A DNA stretch of 64,000 nt from NCBI GenBank assembly GCA_947095585.1, contig OX352763.1:35265462-35329461 (forward strand). Direction: 5' to 3'. Position numbers and translations under genes: made by a program. The DNA comes from Nephrocerus scutellatus. Taxonomy: Eukaryota > Arthropoda > Insecta > Diptera > Pipunculidae. Under the pieces are notes generated by a model. That model worked only from the letters and a program-made list of their open reading frames with translations. It did no database searches and was not told where the DNA came from. Shown one piece after another: positions 23,615-35,900 of the stretch. Positions within the stretch are counted from its first letter, which is position 1; each line of letters starts with the position of its first letter.

Positions 23615-24016
23615 GTACGAATTTTGGTCGCAAATATGAAAAACTCACATCTTAACCGCAAGTTCGTAGTATTAGTAAATGTTGTGTGTAGTAGTATGAT
23701 TTTTAACGCATGCGCATAATTTGATTTTGCTTTAATGTTGTTATTTAAGGTGGAAACAACGAGTAACACTTTGGTGAGACTTTCTCACATCTCACCTAGT
23801 TTTGAGTACGTTAGTTGTCGTCTACATGATACAAAAGAGAACCGATTCAGAGTTTGTACTAGAATTTCGTAGTAGAATCTGTCATTAAAATAACACTACC
23901 CAAAGAAAGAAAAAACATCACACCACATTAAATTTGTATGCTATACACCTCGTACGTATACGAACTGACATCTCACATTCAGGTGAGTTTTTCACATTTG
24001 CGACCAAAATTCGTAC
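23615..24016 (+). mobile_element. TIR element, copy 1 (402 bp, non-autonomous)
   Basis: 34-bp inverted ends: gtacgaattttggtcgcaaa... at 23615 and its complement ending at 24016. Flanking CCAGA at 23610-23614 and 24017-24021 may be a 5-bp target duplication. The interior is shared, in opposite orientation, with 38318-39835. No transposase. Confidence 0.8.
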
Positions 24017-24021
24017 CCAGA

Positions 24022-24187
24022 TCTTTATTTCTCTCTTTTTATTCTATCTATCCCCATCTCTATCTTTTATTTGCCTCTCACCGAATAAGAGTCGACCTTC
24101 AGTCTTTATTTATATTTAATAGAGTTAAGTTCTAATGAAATATAATTTAGTTTGTACCTCATTCGTATTACTACCGAGTTACAACAG
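24022..24187 (+). mobile_element. LTR 3' end, copy 2
   Basis: Same LTR as 618-779 but on the + strand, ending ccgagttacaaca immediately before the PBS. Confidence 0.6.
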
Positions 24188-24200
24188 TGGCGACGAGGAT
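24188..24200 (+). other. LTR-retroelement primer-binding site
   Basis: tggcgacgaggat, complementary to the 3' end of tRNA-Ser(GCU) as I recall it. It is followed by leader sequence and an ATG at 24270. Confidence 0.55.
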
Positions 24201-24269
24201 TTTAAGGAATTTATCAAAAAAAAAATTTGTTTCGAGATTAACACGTGCATAACCTAAAAATATCCGACA

Positions 24270-24515
24270 TGGAGGAACTTATACAGCTTATGCTGCATCA
24301 ATGCGTACCGAGCAATGCAACAATCTCATAGAATGCGGTCAAGCGAAAATGAATATAAAGAGTTCAGAAGATGTGAAAAAACAGTTCACCGGCGAAAAAA
24401 AAAACAGCATGGAAGAAGAGTCTCGTCCGTTAAGTAGAACAGTACAGAGAGCAAGGAGCGCACCAGGCGCGGAAGTTCTACCAAAGAGTCCGCGGTATGA
24501 TGCAATATACACCAC
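24270..24515 (+). pseudogene. Gag N-terminus remnant
   Basis: ATG at 24270 opens MEELIQLMLHQC and meets a stop within 25 codons. Degraded Lys/Glu-rich frames continue to about 24515, where JAM-like sequence begins. Confidence 0.4.
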
Positions 24516-24517
24516 AT

Positions 24518-25735
24518 TGCACATACTGCAAAGACAAGGGCGGTAATCTGATCGCCGATCTTAAAGACATCTTAGACTGATAGGAAGAGCACTTTAATGA
24601 GTTGCTTAATGGCCAGCTAACTGAGGAATTGGAGGCTCCACCAAAGACCGAAGACCACACTATGCTGCCGCCACCAAGCATAGACGAAGTTAGCAGAGCG
24701 ACAAATAGGCTTAAAAATAATAATGCCCCGGGATTTGATGGTATTCCAGCGGAGCTAATTAAAACAGGAGGCCCCGCAATACACCAAACAATTCATGAAC
24801 TAATTGTGCAAGTAAGGGAGGATGAACCGATACCAGAAGTGGCGAAAAGGCATCCTGTGCCCCATACATAAGAAAGGAGATATCATAAAATGCAGAAGTT
24901 ATCGTGGTATAACATTGTTGAGCACCGCGTGTAAGATTTTCTCCTCTATCCCTCAAGACAGGATAGTCCCATACGCTAAAGTCATCATTTGTCCATACCA
25001 GTGTGGCTTCATTCCAGGTAAATCAACAACTGATCAGATTTACACCCTTAGGCAGGTGATGGAAAAATGTCTAGAGTTTCAAAACTCAGTACACCATCTT
25101 TTTATAGACTTTAAAGCCGCAGATAGCAGAAGTATAGATAGAGTAGAACTTTATAAAGCCATGAGAGAATTCGGCATCCAAAATAAACTGACATGACTAT
25201 GTAGGTAGACCATGACCAATGTTATAAGTCTAGTAAAAATATCCGGATCACTATCAAGCCCATTCAACATCTAAGCTGCTGATATATATAAGACAATGGT
25301 CATACCAGTCCTTAGATATCGATCGGGGACTTGGGTGCCTAGCAAAAATCATTCTGACCTCTTAGCGGCGTTCGAGAGAAAAGTCTTACGGAGAATTGTT
25401 AGCCGCCGTATGTGAGGACGGACGATTTCGGAGAATCTATAAAGATGAGATATACGAGCGTTACCGCGATGTCAACACCGTGAAGAGAATTAAGCTCGGT
25501 AGGCTTCGGTAGACAGGACACCTAACTCGCATGATCGAAGAGGATTCTGCTTGGGAAGTCCTATGTGGTAGGATTTATGGACCACGACAGCGAGGCCGGC
25601 CGAGCCTACACTGGAAGGATGGCTTATACCCAGAGCTTTGGGATGCAAAACTGGATGAAACCGGCTTAAAATCGGGACCGGTGGAGATTTTTTGCGGGAG
25701 GCCAGGATCGGACCCCGTTTGTGTAGCCAAATATG
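24518..25735 (+). mobile_element. JAM-like retrotransposon, copy 2 (palm deleted)
   Basis: RT N-terminus ORF 24602-24871 (ATNRLKNNNAPGFDGIPAEL, IHELIVQVRED), then YRGITLLSTACKIFSSIPQD, CGFIPGKSTTDQIYTLRQVM and FIDFKAADSRS. The palm with the YADD box is deleted near 25270, and the C-terminal part follows (RGRPSLHWKDG). Dead by stops and deletion. Confidence 0.8.
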
Positions 25736-25914
25736 GAGTAGCATTCCTCAATCGGATCGATCGCGCACTTGCACTTGTATTTTTAATTTGTTGGGGTGCT
25801 TTTTAAGAAACTTTCACACGACCTAGGGAGTTGAAATGTGCGTTTGTGCGCAACATGCTCGTATGGCATGTCGCGTGTTGTACGTATAACACATGTGAAG
25901 GTTGTTATTTACAA

Positions 25915-26080
25915 TCTTAGAGTTTGCATGAATTTGATTCGCGGTTGCAATATTTCTTGGTGATCCAATCCGCGTTCGGAGCATCATACACCAGATGGTA
26001 GTCTAAGTCAACGCTGGCACTTCGATACGTTCGTACCGTCATCAGATATCGGTTGTGGTCTGTCATCACGTGTTTGCAAG
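25915..26080 (-). mobile_element. JAM-like endonuclease fragment
   Basis: Minus strand reads HVMTDHNRYLMTVRTYRSAS then DLDYHLVYDAPNADW, parallel to the RTYRGANLDSSHYLVG region of copy 1. It lies between copy 2 and gene 2, in opposite orientation. Confidence 0.6.
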
Positions 26081-26820
26081 TGACTACATCAGTGAAGTTT
26101 TGACATTTAGACAGATATTAATTGACACTCTGTATTTTTTGTTTGTTGTGTTGGCAACAATAAGCTGTGTAGTACAGTTGTACTTTATTGACACTTCGTT
26201 TTGTCATTATTTACCACGACCACGAGTGGAATTGCAGGACGTAACCCACTTTCATTGTATATTCTGGAGACAAGAGTATTCATTTTGAATGTATTGGGAC
26301 TTCTTGCGGACATTCCACTGTTCAAAAAGCAGCAGCTGATCGATGCAATCGAATTGCGGTTTTTCGAGTTTCCAGAGGAGAAGATTGAACTCGCTATCAT
26401 GAATGCTTATTATTCAATTCATAAAACAGGATTTTGTTCTATCGAGATCTGAACTTGTAAAGGCCAATGCTAAGTTAAAAATCGCTTTCATGATCAGTTG
26501 CCATCTGTACGTATACGTGAGATTACGTATAGCCGCTGGTGGTTTTTTCCCAAAGTAATAACAATCGTATTTGCTGATTGATGCAAAATTAAAGTTTAAT
26601 TAACGTTTAGTTGAATGAGTCAACGATTTTTGTTATTTTGGATTTCCAACAAGCATATAAATTAATCCAAAAATCTATAGATTTTAGCTCAAATCTCTTC
26701 GACTATCTATTGATCGTACTGTGCGTGAGTCCATACAAGTTCCGGTTTGTTTACTTTGTTCTTTTTAACCGGCAGGCTAACCAGCTAAACGTTACTTTTG
26801 TTTTGTGTTTTTGTGCTGTG
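26081..26820 (+). other. Upstream region of gene 2
   Basis: Probably promoter and 5' UTR. An 83-codon ORF at 26201-26452 (SLYILETRVFILNVLGLLAD, EFPEEKIELAIMNAYYSI) looks protein-like but is unrecognised and may be another TE remnant. TATA-like ATATAAATTA is at 26655-26664. Confidence 0.35.
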
Positions 26821-26911
26821 ATGCTTATGTCCTTGGAAGAAAACATTCGTATCTGCCTGCTGTTGATCAGTTGTTCAGGTGTTTTCAGTCTAGCTGATGC
26901 CTCTTATTATG
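26821..26911 (+). CDS. psh: Gene 2 exon 1: signal peptide
   Basis: ATG at 26821, with a second in-frame ATG at 26827, opens a hydrophobic leader ending near ADASYY. Donor gtgagt starts at 26912. The exon leaves one base of a codon, exactly what the clip exon at 35363 needs (G+AA, Glu). The frame is open upstream to 26611, so the first Met of the signal peptide is chosen because it directly precedes the hydrophobic core. A TATA-like ATATAAATTA lies at 26655-26664, but no convincing initiator was found at the right distance. Confidence 0.8.
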
Positions 26912-29900
26912 GTGAGTAATGCAACCACAACTTGTTTAACTTAATCTTCAGAATCTAAGTGCCTTTTAACTGCAACTTAAGTTGGCCAACTACAAAGTTC
27001 ATTAGCTTTCCATTTGCGTTCGAAAACTTGTTGCGTGTTTTTTTTTTGTTTAGTTTAACCAGAGGTCTGTCTCTCAACTGCATTTTTCTAGCTTGTAGTT
27101 GATCACTTGAAAAATGTCTCCGCTTGACCTTAAGTGACGACATGTTTAATATACTACTACTGTGGCCTTGTTAGTTGTCAGTTCAGCTAACCATTAGTGT
27201 GCAACGATCAATATTGGTAAAGCTTATATTTGTTACAACCAAATTGTATGAGGATAGGCGCCTTCAATTATATTAAGTACAGTTGGAATCTCGAATCGTT
27301 CTGTCCGTCCATAAAGCGGTGACAAACACGAAATGTACTGCTTGATTTGTGCTTGAAGAGTGCTTTTAAAAGACTATGCCAACATTTCGCAATCGTTATC
27401 GGTGTTAATATTTCCCAAGCCCCTTGGAGACATAATATTGCGTCCCGCAACGTAAACTTTTTTAATATCTCAAGAACATTTCCAGATTTGGAAGCTACAT
27501 CCACCAAAAGACTGCTCCTATGGTGCAACTTCGTTAGACGTATCACATTCTGGTCCAGGGGCGGTGCATTCGGAGACAGAAACATTGTGATGATGTTGCC
27601 ATCATTACTACGGGAGCTGGGAGCGTTTTCCGGAATCAACAATGTCTTTTCAGGCAGATTATTGTTTTTCATAAATTTCCGAACCTAAGTATTGAATTAT
27701 GATTTAGATAACTTTTTAATCATAGAACTTACCTGCGGAACAAATTTCGGAATAAAACAATTTTTTTAAAAATTGCTTTAACCATACATGCCGTTTTGCA
27801 GTTGGTGTGTTGGTATGTTATGGGAAGATCAAAATTCTTGAAACATTGCGGTTTTTTTGCCTTGCCAATAACTAGCAATTTTAATATATGCTCTCCTGTG
27901 CTATTGGTACACACAAGGAACGTTATGCGCTCCTTCGCAATTTTTCTGCCAGGAGCTGATCTCTCACCATTGTAAACATACGTTTTGTTCGGAATCAATC
28001 TCCAGTAAAGACCACTTTCATCGGCATTATAAACCTGGTCTTTAGTAAGCCCGAGTTCTCTTATCTTCTCAGATAATCGTGCCTGAAAAGGCTTGACTGC
28101 ACTTTCATTTGCGCTTAATTTTTCACCGCTATTGGACAAAAGTCGGATTCCAAATCTTACCTTGAAATTCTTTATCCAACCTTCACTGGCATTAAAGGAT
28201 AACCTTTCTTTGTAGATGGAATGTAGCTTTTTGTCTTTCGCTCTAATCATGTTTCCTGATATTTGGACATGTCGGTCTCGCTGCCTCAGAAACCATCAGA
28301 ATAGAGCAGCCTCCATTAATGGCATCTCACTTTTCTTAAGTGTTTTTCGATTTTCTGTTCCTGCAAGGTTGAACGTTCGCGTTTTTATCAGATTGCTTTT
28401 GTTTTTTATACCGCAAATGGTTGATTTTGCAACACCAAATTTCATCGCGAGGGACCGAAACATTGCACCATTTTTGAGATCCTCCAAAACTTCACGTTTT
28501 AAATTTAAAATTATAACTTTTCCTTTGACCGGTGGCATCTTTCCTACATGAAAATTCACTTTGAACTAAAAACGAAGCGTATCGAACGTAAGTTACGGAA
28601 AGGAGAACATATAACTACAGTAGAACTAAGTCCCATTACTTTTCCAACTTACGGTTACGACAGTCTAGACAAAACGAGAAAATATACTAAAAACAGAGCA
28701 TAATGGCAAATAATGGCATAATAAACAGGCAAATGGCATATCTTAAAATAACTAACTTTTCAGAGTGACAAAACGAAAGCATACAAGAAAACCACTTAAC
28801 AAAAAATAGCGATCATCTTTTGGAACCCTCTAATGGCAAAAATATTGCGTTCATCTTTTCGAGGTTTCATCTTTTCGAATAGTTCATCTTAGCGAGCTTC
28901 TAGTGTATTTATTTTTGGTACGGCCAACTATTCAACCCGACTACACTTGTCATTTAATAATGGAAAATTACAGGTTAAAATTACACAACGCAGTCAGAGC
29001 CTCCTTTACTACTTTTAGGATAAATAAGAAAGGAGTCCACTTGGATCATATGCAAACCATTTTGCGGTTTCAAAAGTAAACGTAAATAAAACACATATAA
29101 AATATTTTCTATCATGATATTTATTTTTTATTACAAAGTTCGAACGTTGACATTATGTGTGAAACACTACATCATTTAAATGACCACCACGCGAATTGTT
29201 GCAAGCATCAATTCTTTTGAGGTAATTTTTGACCACTTTTTGACACATATTGGGCGGTATCTCAGCCATAACTTGACGAATATTGGTTTTTAAGTGCTCA
29301 AGAGTTAAAGGTTTATCTGCATAAACACGGTCTTTCGCGTAGCCCCACAAAAAAAAGTCAAGCGGTGTCAAATCGCATGATCTTGGTGGCCAGGTGATAT
29401 CGCCACGACGAGAAATTACGCGGCCAGGAAATGTCTCTTGCAATAAAGCCATATTCGCTCGAGTTGTGTGGCATGTGGCACCGTCTTGTTTTCTAAGTCG
29501 TATTCTTCAATAGCAGGCAAAAAAAAGTCGGTTAGCATATGACCATAAACCTCCGAATTGACGGTGACAGTCGTTCCATTGTCGTTTTCGAAGAAGTAAG
29601 GTCCAATCACACCTCCGGACCAAAGAGCGCACCAAGCAGTGACTTTTTGTGGATGTAATGGCCTCTCTTCAATTACTTGAGGATTCTCAGAACCCCAAAT
29701 ACGACAATTTTGTTTGTTAACGTACCCACCGAGTGAGAAATGTGCTTCGTCGCTGAAGAATATTTTGTTCGAAAAATCGCCGTCCACCGCCTGTTGTTCA
29801 AGCATCCATTCGACGTATCTACGACGTTGTGAATGGTCAGCTGGCTTCAGTTGTTGTGTGATCTGGATTGTATATGGATGTAGGTGTAGATCCAAATGCA

Positions 29901-32900
29901 AAATACGCCATAATGTGCCGTAAGACAGTCCTAATTCCTGAGAACGACGAGGAATCGACACATTCGGGTATTCAGCAACACTTTCACTTACAGCAGCGAT
30001 ATTTTCAGTGGTACGAGCGAAACGATGATGCACAGGCCTTACAATATCTGTAACCGATCCAGTCTCTTCTAATTTCTTCAAAATTTTGCCAATTGCTTGC
30101 GTAGTTGGACGATTATGTAAACCATAATCTCCTCTTAAAGCACGATATGTGGCTGTGGCAGAATCACCATTTTTGTAGTAGGTATTTACAATTTTCAAGC
30201 GTTGTGCGATAGTTAAGCGATCCATTTTCGTAAATGTCAGACTTTCAACTGAAAAAAAAAATAGTTTTAACAAATTAGTTTGACAGACATCGAATTCCAG
30301 CCCTATACTTTTGAAACCGCGAAATGGATAACCCTTTAGTTTCAATAAGTCGGCGCCTGCGGCGGACTGCCACACAGCTGACCGAAAAAATTGAGTTATT
30401 GAGTCGAAGTTGGGTAACCGTGTTATCTCCAGAAATTGGCCACCTTATTCCTCTGTTACGGCGCTTCTTAACTTTTTTCTTTGGGCTTTGTTAAGTCCAC
30501 GGACCTTGCCAATAAGCCAGAGACTTTAGACGACCCAGCGTCAACATTGAACCAGAAATTTGCGGCATGATTTTGAGTAAAGGTCATTAAATTGCGCTTA
30601 GCTCGCATTCCCTCGTGCAGACATGTCCTTGGAGTACATTTTTGAAATGATTTTGTATTCTATCGATGGTACTTAAACACGAAATCATTATTTTCTGGTA
30701 TCTAAAACACAATCCATTAGCAAGAGTTAAGACTCTGATGTCCGGATTTATCTGTAGTTCTTCTTTTTTTTTTTTATATATATTTAGACTCATTGCCAAG
30801 AGATAAGTCCCTGAATGACTTGTGTCACGGCAATAAGTTTGGCTAAGCCCTTTCTTAACATTCAAAATGAAATAAAAATCGAAGGAATGTGATTTACAAT
30901 ATACATCACATTCCTCACGTTTGTAGCCGGTTTCAGATTATTTAGAATTAGAATTCTCTCTGATTCATTGAAAAAGCAATACGAAAAAACGAACACGAAA
31001 CTAAAACGACGCGAGTCCAAATACTTTCATCAATGAATCATGGTCAGGGAAAAAACTACAAAAAACCTTGACCAAGAAAATATTACAAACTTTATAAATA
31101 AAACAAATAACACAAACAATAACATATTTTTAAAAAAACAAATTAAATATTAAAATCTTCTAATGACCCCTACTGTCTTCCTACAGGAAGTTGTTGAGGG
31201 CTATTTTGAAGACCTGTAGATTAAAAGATTCAGGAAACACGGAGTCTACTAACTGATTCCACATCAAAGTCAATCTTGGATAAAGGGAGGATTTAAAATG
31301 TTGGGTTTTACATGAGAACGGTTTAAAGGCCTGGGAATAGAGAACGGGTTTCTGAAGAATATCTACCGTTGTAAAATTTGTAGAAAACAGTTAAAGCTCC
31401 TACATTTCGTCTATGCTCCAAAGAATCAAGGGATGAAGCAATGGTAACATCGTTTATTAAACGGAGAGCTCTATTCTGTATTCCATCAAGATAAATCAAA
31501 TGTGATCTATGAGCCCCACCCCACACATATGAATTAAAATTCTAAAATTGGTCTAACATAAGATTTATATAATCTTAATAATTCAGAGGGGGTGAAGTAT
31601 AGGGTCCGCCATTTTTTTTTTCAACTAGTGCTTATTTCGTGAATGGTAACACTTAGCTCATGTCTGATTTGACAGATAATTAGTTGTATCCTTCCGCTGA
31701 ACGAATATGGTTGTGTATACGCTTGAACAACGCTGGGAAATATTGCCTGCGATCGACTTACAGAAGATGCCGATTTTGCCAAAAAAATCATCTTTTCGGA
31801 TGAAGCTCATTTTGATCTTGGCTGGTATGTAAACAAGCAAAATTGTCGCATTTGGGGCACAGAAAACCCGCACTCATACATTGAAAAGCCGGTACACCCA
31901 AAACGAGTCACTGTTTGGTGCGGATTTTGGTCCAGAGGCATAATTGGGCCATTTTTCTTCGAAAATGAGCAAGGAGTGGCCGTTACAGTCAATGGTGATC
32001 GTTATCGGGCCATGTTGAACGAATTTTTGTTCACAAAAATTGAAGAGGAGGATATTGGCAACATTTGGTTTCAACAGGACGGCGCTACGTGCCACACAGC
32101 CGAAGCTACACTCGATGTTTTGCGCCCTGTTTTTGAAGATCGCATTATCAGCCGCAGAGCTGATGTCGTTTGGCCACCTCGGAGCTGCGATTTGACACCG
32201 TTGGACTATTATTTGTGGGGTGCCCTAAAAGATAAGTGTTACGCCGACAAGCCAGAGACAATTGACGCTTTAAAGGACAATATTCGTGAAGCAGCCATTT
32301 GAATGAAATTATTTTCCATTGTTAACCGGAAGAATTGTACTTTCAAATAAAAAAAGAAATTTGAGAAAATATTCAGTAGTTTTTTTTTATAAGCCTTAGC
32401 ATTATAAGCATTTAGCATTTTCAAAAAAAAAGTTATTTGGCGGACCCTTTAGAAGTTACAACGCTCTTCTTGAAATTCCATAAATATGTTCCTTCCAGGA
32501 AAGTTCACTTGAAATTTTCAAGCCTAACATCTTAAGTGAAACTTATCTCGCAATAGTGGCACCATTAATTACTGGTGGTACGTAATGTTGAATTGCATTT
32601 TGAGAAAAAAGACAAGCCTGGAATTTATTTGGTTTAAATTCCACCCTATTAGATCTGCCCCAATCAAGAATGACTTGAATGTTCGACAGAATTACCGAAT
32701 TCAGTAATTCACGCGAACCAATCAAGCGAGACTTGCATTCTTTTTGACTAACAAACACCATTGAAGCCGATAACGTCGTATCATCAGCAAATGAGTGGAT
32801 ATCACATGTTGTAGAAGACAACAAGTCATTGATATATATTAAAAATAATGTAGGCGATAAGGATGACCCTTGAGGAACGCCAGCATTGATCTCATGCGAA

Positions 32901-35900
32901 GATGAGGAAAAACCATTCAATACCACTTTTATTTTGCGGTTCCATAAATAATTCTCAATCCATGTAATGAGAGAGGTGTGTAAGTTAAGCGCACTAATCC
33001 TATTAACAAGACAAACATGCCGTACTCTGTCAAAAGCCTTAGAAATATCCAAGGACACAACGCTTCATTCACCTAGGTTTTCAATACTTCGCTCCCAACA
33101 ATGAGTCATGCACGTCATTAGTTCACCTGAAGATTGATTTTTTCGAAATCCATACTGTACATCGGATAAAAGAACTTATTAGCTCATTAGTTTGAAATTA
33201 ATGATAGATTCCATTACCTTTGATAAAACCTACAACAGAGCAATAGGGCGGTAGTTAGTGAGTGCAGATTTATCACCTTTTTTCGAAAATAGTCTCCGAT
33301 GCGCTGTCTTAAATTCACAACATCTGTTATACTGGCAAGAAGAAATCGAACTCCCAATCTTATTCCTTCAAACATGACTAAAAGAAAACGCTTTCCTTTG
33401 ATTTATTCTTTAGCTGTTCTCAGCTTTTAGTGCACTCTCTCTCCTTCTCGCCAGACTGAACTTCCAACTGACCTGGACGCTCCTGTAAATAAAGTAAATT
33501 CGTATGGTTTTGCCTCTAATACGATGTAAACTAAACAATGGTGCACTTCTTTCCAAATGCTGTGTACTAGACCCTGGGATATTCCTTGCCTACATCTGCT
33601 TTTATTCCGCTATAACCCAAATGTACTCCCTCATTCAACTTTTTTTGCATCTATTTGATTTAATCTTCCCACCCTTTTGGTACTATTGTTGTTTATTTAG
33701 TACTAAGTTCCTTGCAGTCCCTAATATAATGACCAGTTCTTTGACATCTAAAACATCTTCATAGAAATCGGAATCTGCGAATTTTATCGTTTCTAAAGTC
33801 TTTTGCTTCAGATCTTCGTCAATATCAATATCAATTTAATTGACAAATGAAGCCCCCTGTGCAATTGCGTAACATATATTTTTCTTTACAATGTTGCTGT
33901 TTATGTTTTGTTTTGTTTTTATATATTTATACTAGCTGTTCCCGGGCGCTTCAAAACCGCACACAAAGACCCCTCCCACCCTTGACCGCCCACCGACAAC
34001 TGACCGCGGAATCGATGTAATTATACATATGCCAACATAACTCTAGAACGCCTGGAGCAATTTTAACCAAACTTAGTACGCATATGACTTGCAATCTAGA
34101 ATTCAATACTGTTGGGGAGGGTAAGAAGGGGTGACATATGAAGTGACTGATATTAGTGTCGAATTAGTTTTCAGGGTCGCTGAAATAAATAAAGATAGTA
34201 AGACACTCGTAGGATACGTGTTCTAATTGTTGAGACATGATGCAGGTTACGTGAATATGCAACTTGCACGTATACAACTTGCAACTTGCAATATACGAAC
34301 ATGCAACGCCTAACTGCAACGTGTAACGTGCTACATGCTACATGCACCACGCGATATTCAACTTGCAATATGCGACATGCATTATGTTACATACAACGTG
34401 CAACATAAAACATGCAACTTGCAAAATTCTTCTCTTCTTCTTCTTCTTAAATCCTTTTACCCCTCGAGGTGCATAGGGCGTCAATAACCTTCAACCCTCC
34501 AAGTCATTCCTCCTTACTTCCTTCTCGACTGTCCTGCGCCACGTCCTCCTAGGGCGTCCCGCTCGCCTTGGTGAGCGGGTTGCACTGCATGGCATATTTC
34601 GCAATCGAGTTGTCGTCGCGCCGTAGTGTATGTCCAATCCACTGCCACTTTTTCCTTCGCACAATAATGTCTATAGGTTCCTGGCTCATTCTCCGATAAA
34701 GTTCGTCGTTGAATATACGATTGGGCCAGAAGAACCTCAAGATGATACGTAGGCATTTGTTTACGAAATATTGCAGTTTGCGCATAGTAATGGTATCCAC
34801 CATCCATGTAATGCACCCATACAACAGTATTGATTCGACGTTGGAGCGGAACAGTCGAAGTTTAGTTCTTAAGCTGAAAACATTGCTTCTCCAGACTTTT
34901 GATAGCAATCCAAACGCAGCCCTTGCTTTCCCGATTTCGCTGCACACATCCAGTTCAGTGCCACCGCGTTCAGCCGAGACCACACTTCCTAGGTATAGGA
35001 AGTTGTCCACTTTTTCGACTACCTGTCCAGCAATGTTGAGCTGAGAGCCGGTGTTAAAAGTGTTCAGGACTTTTATCTTGAGGACTGTTTATCTTCAGTC
35101 CCACTTTGCTTGCTTCGGTTTCTAGATTTTGGGGCATCATATGAAGGTCCATTATCCGATGTGAGATCACATTGTCAGCGTAGTCCAGGTGTCAGCGTAT
35201 TCCATTTGTTCGCATAAATCTAAGCAATGTTTTCCGTTGCAGTAATTGAGAAATACTTAGAGGCCTTGGCATTTTCGTAACAATTAATATTATCTGTATT
35301 TAAAATGTATCTATGCAATATTCATTTTCGTAGCAATACTAAAAATTTTGTTAATATTTTAGAAGGCGATGAGTGTACAATGAAAACGGGTTCACCTGGG
35401 AAATGCTCTATCGTAACGCAATGTCAAGCTGTGGTTGAAGCTCTCATGCATCATAATATGTCAACTGATGATTTGGTGCACTGCTCCTTCATTGGATCAG
35501 ATGAAGTTATCTGCTGTCCGATATTGGACAATCCATCAAGAGTTGATTCCACAACGAAAATTGGTGGTACGATTATAGGGTAAGTTCGTGGATCTTTAAA
35601 AGAAAGCTATCTTTATGCTATTTCGCTATTTAAGTGTTTAATATCTTACTTAACGTCTATAAATAAACTTTCTCTCGTCATTTTCCTTTACGATTTTAAG
35701 TGGATAGGTCTGTTAACCTGTAACCTGACCTAAAACGTCCTTGCTTTGCCAGATTTTGTTTTTAAAAACTTTTATTTATTTTTGTCTGTATTTTCGACTA
35801 CTTTGCGGTCCTTTTTAACCACCATTAGCATGACCTAGAGGGCTGAAATTTTTTTGAGTGTGAAAATGACGCGTGTCGCGTTTCGTGTGTGGCGCGTATG

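Noticed and set aside
34240..34426. CRISPR-like array of short repeats
   Set aside because: Units are degenerate, contiguous and without spacers, in a eukaryotic context.
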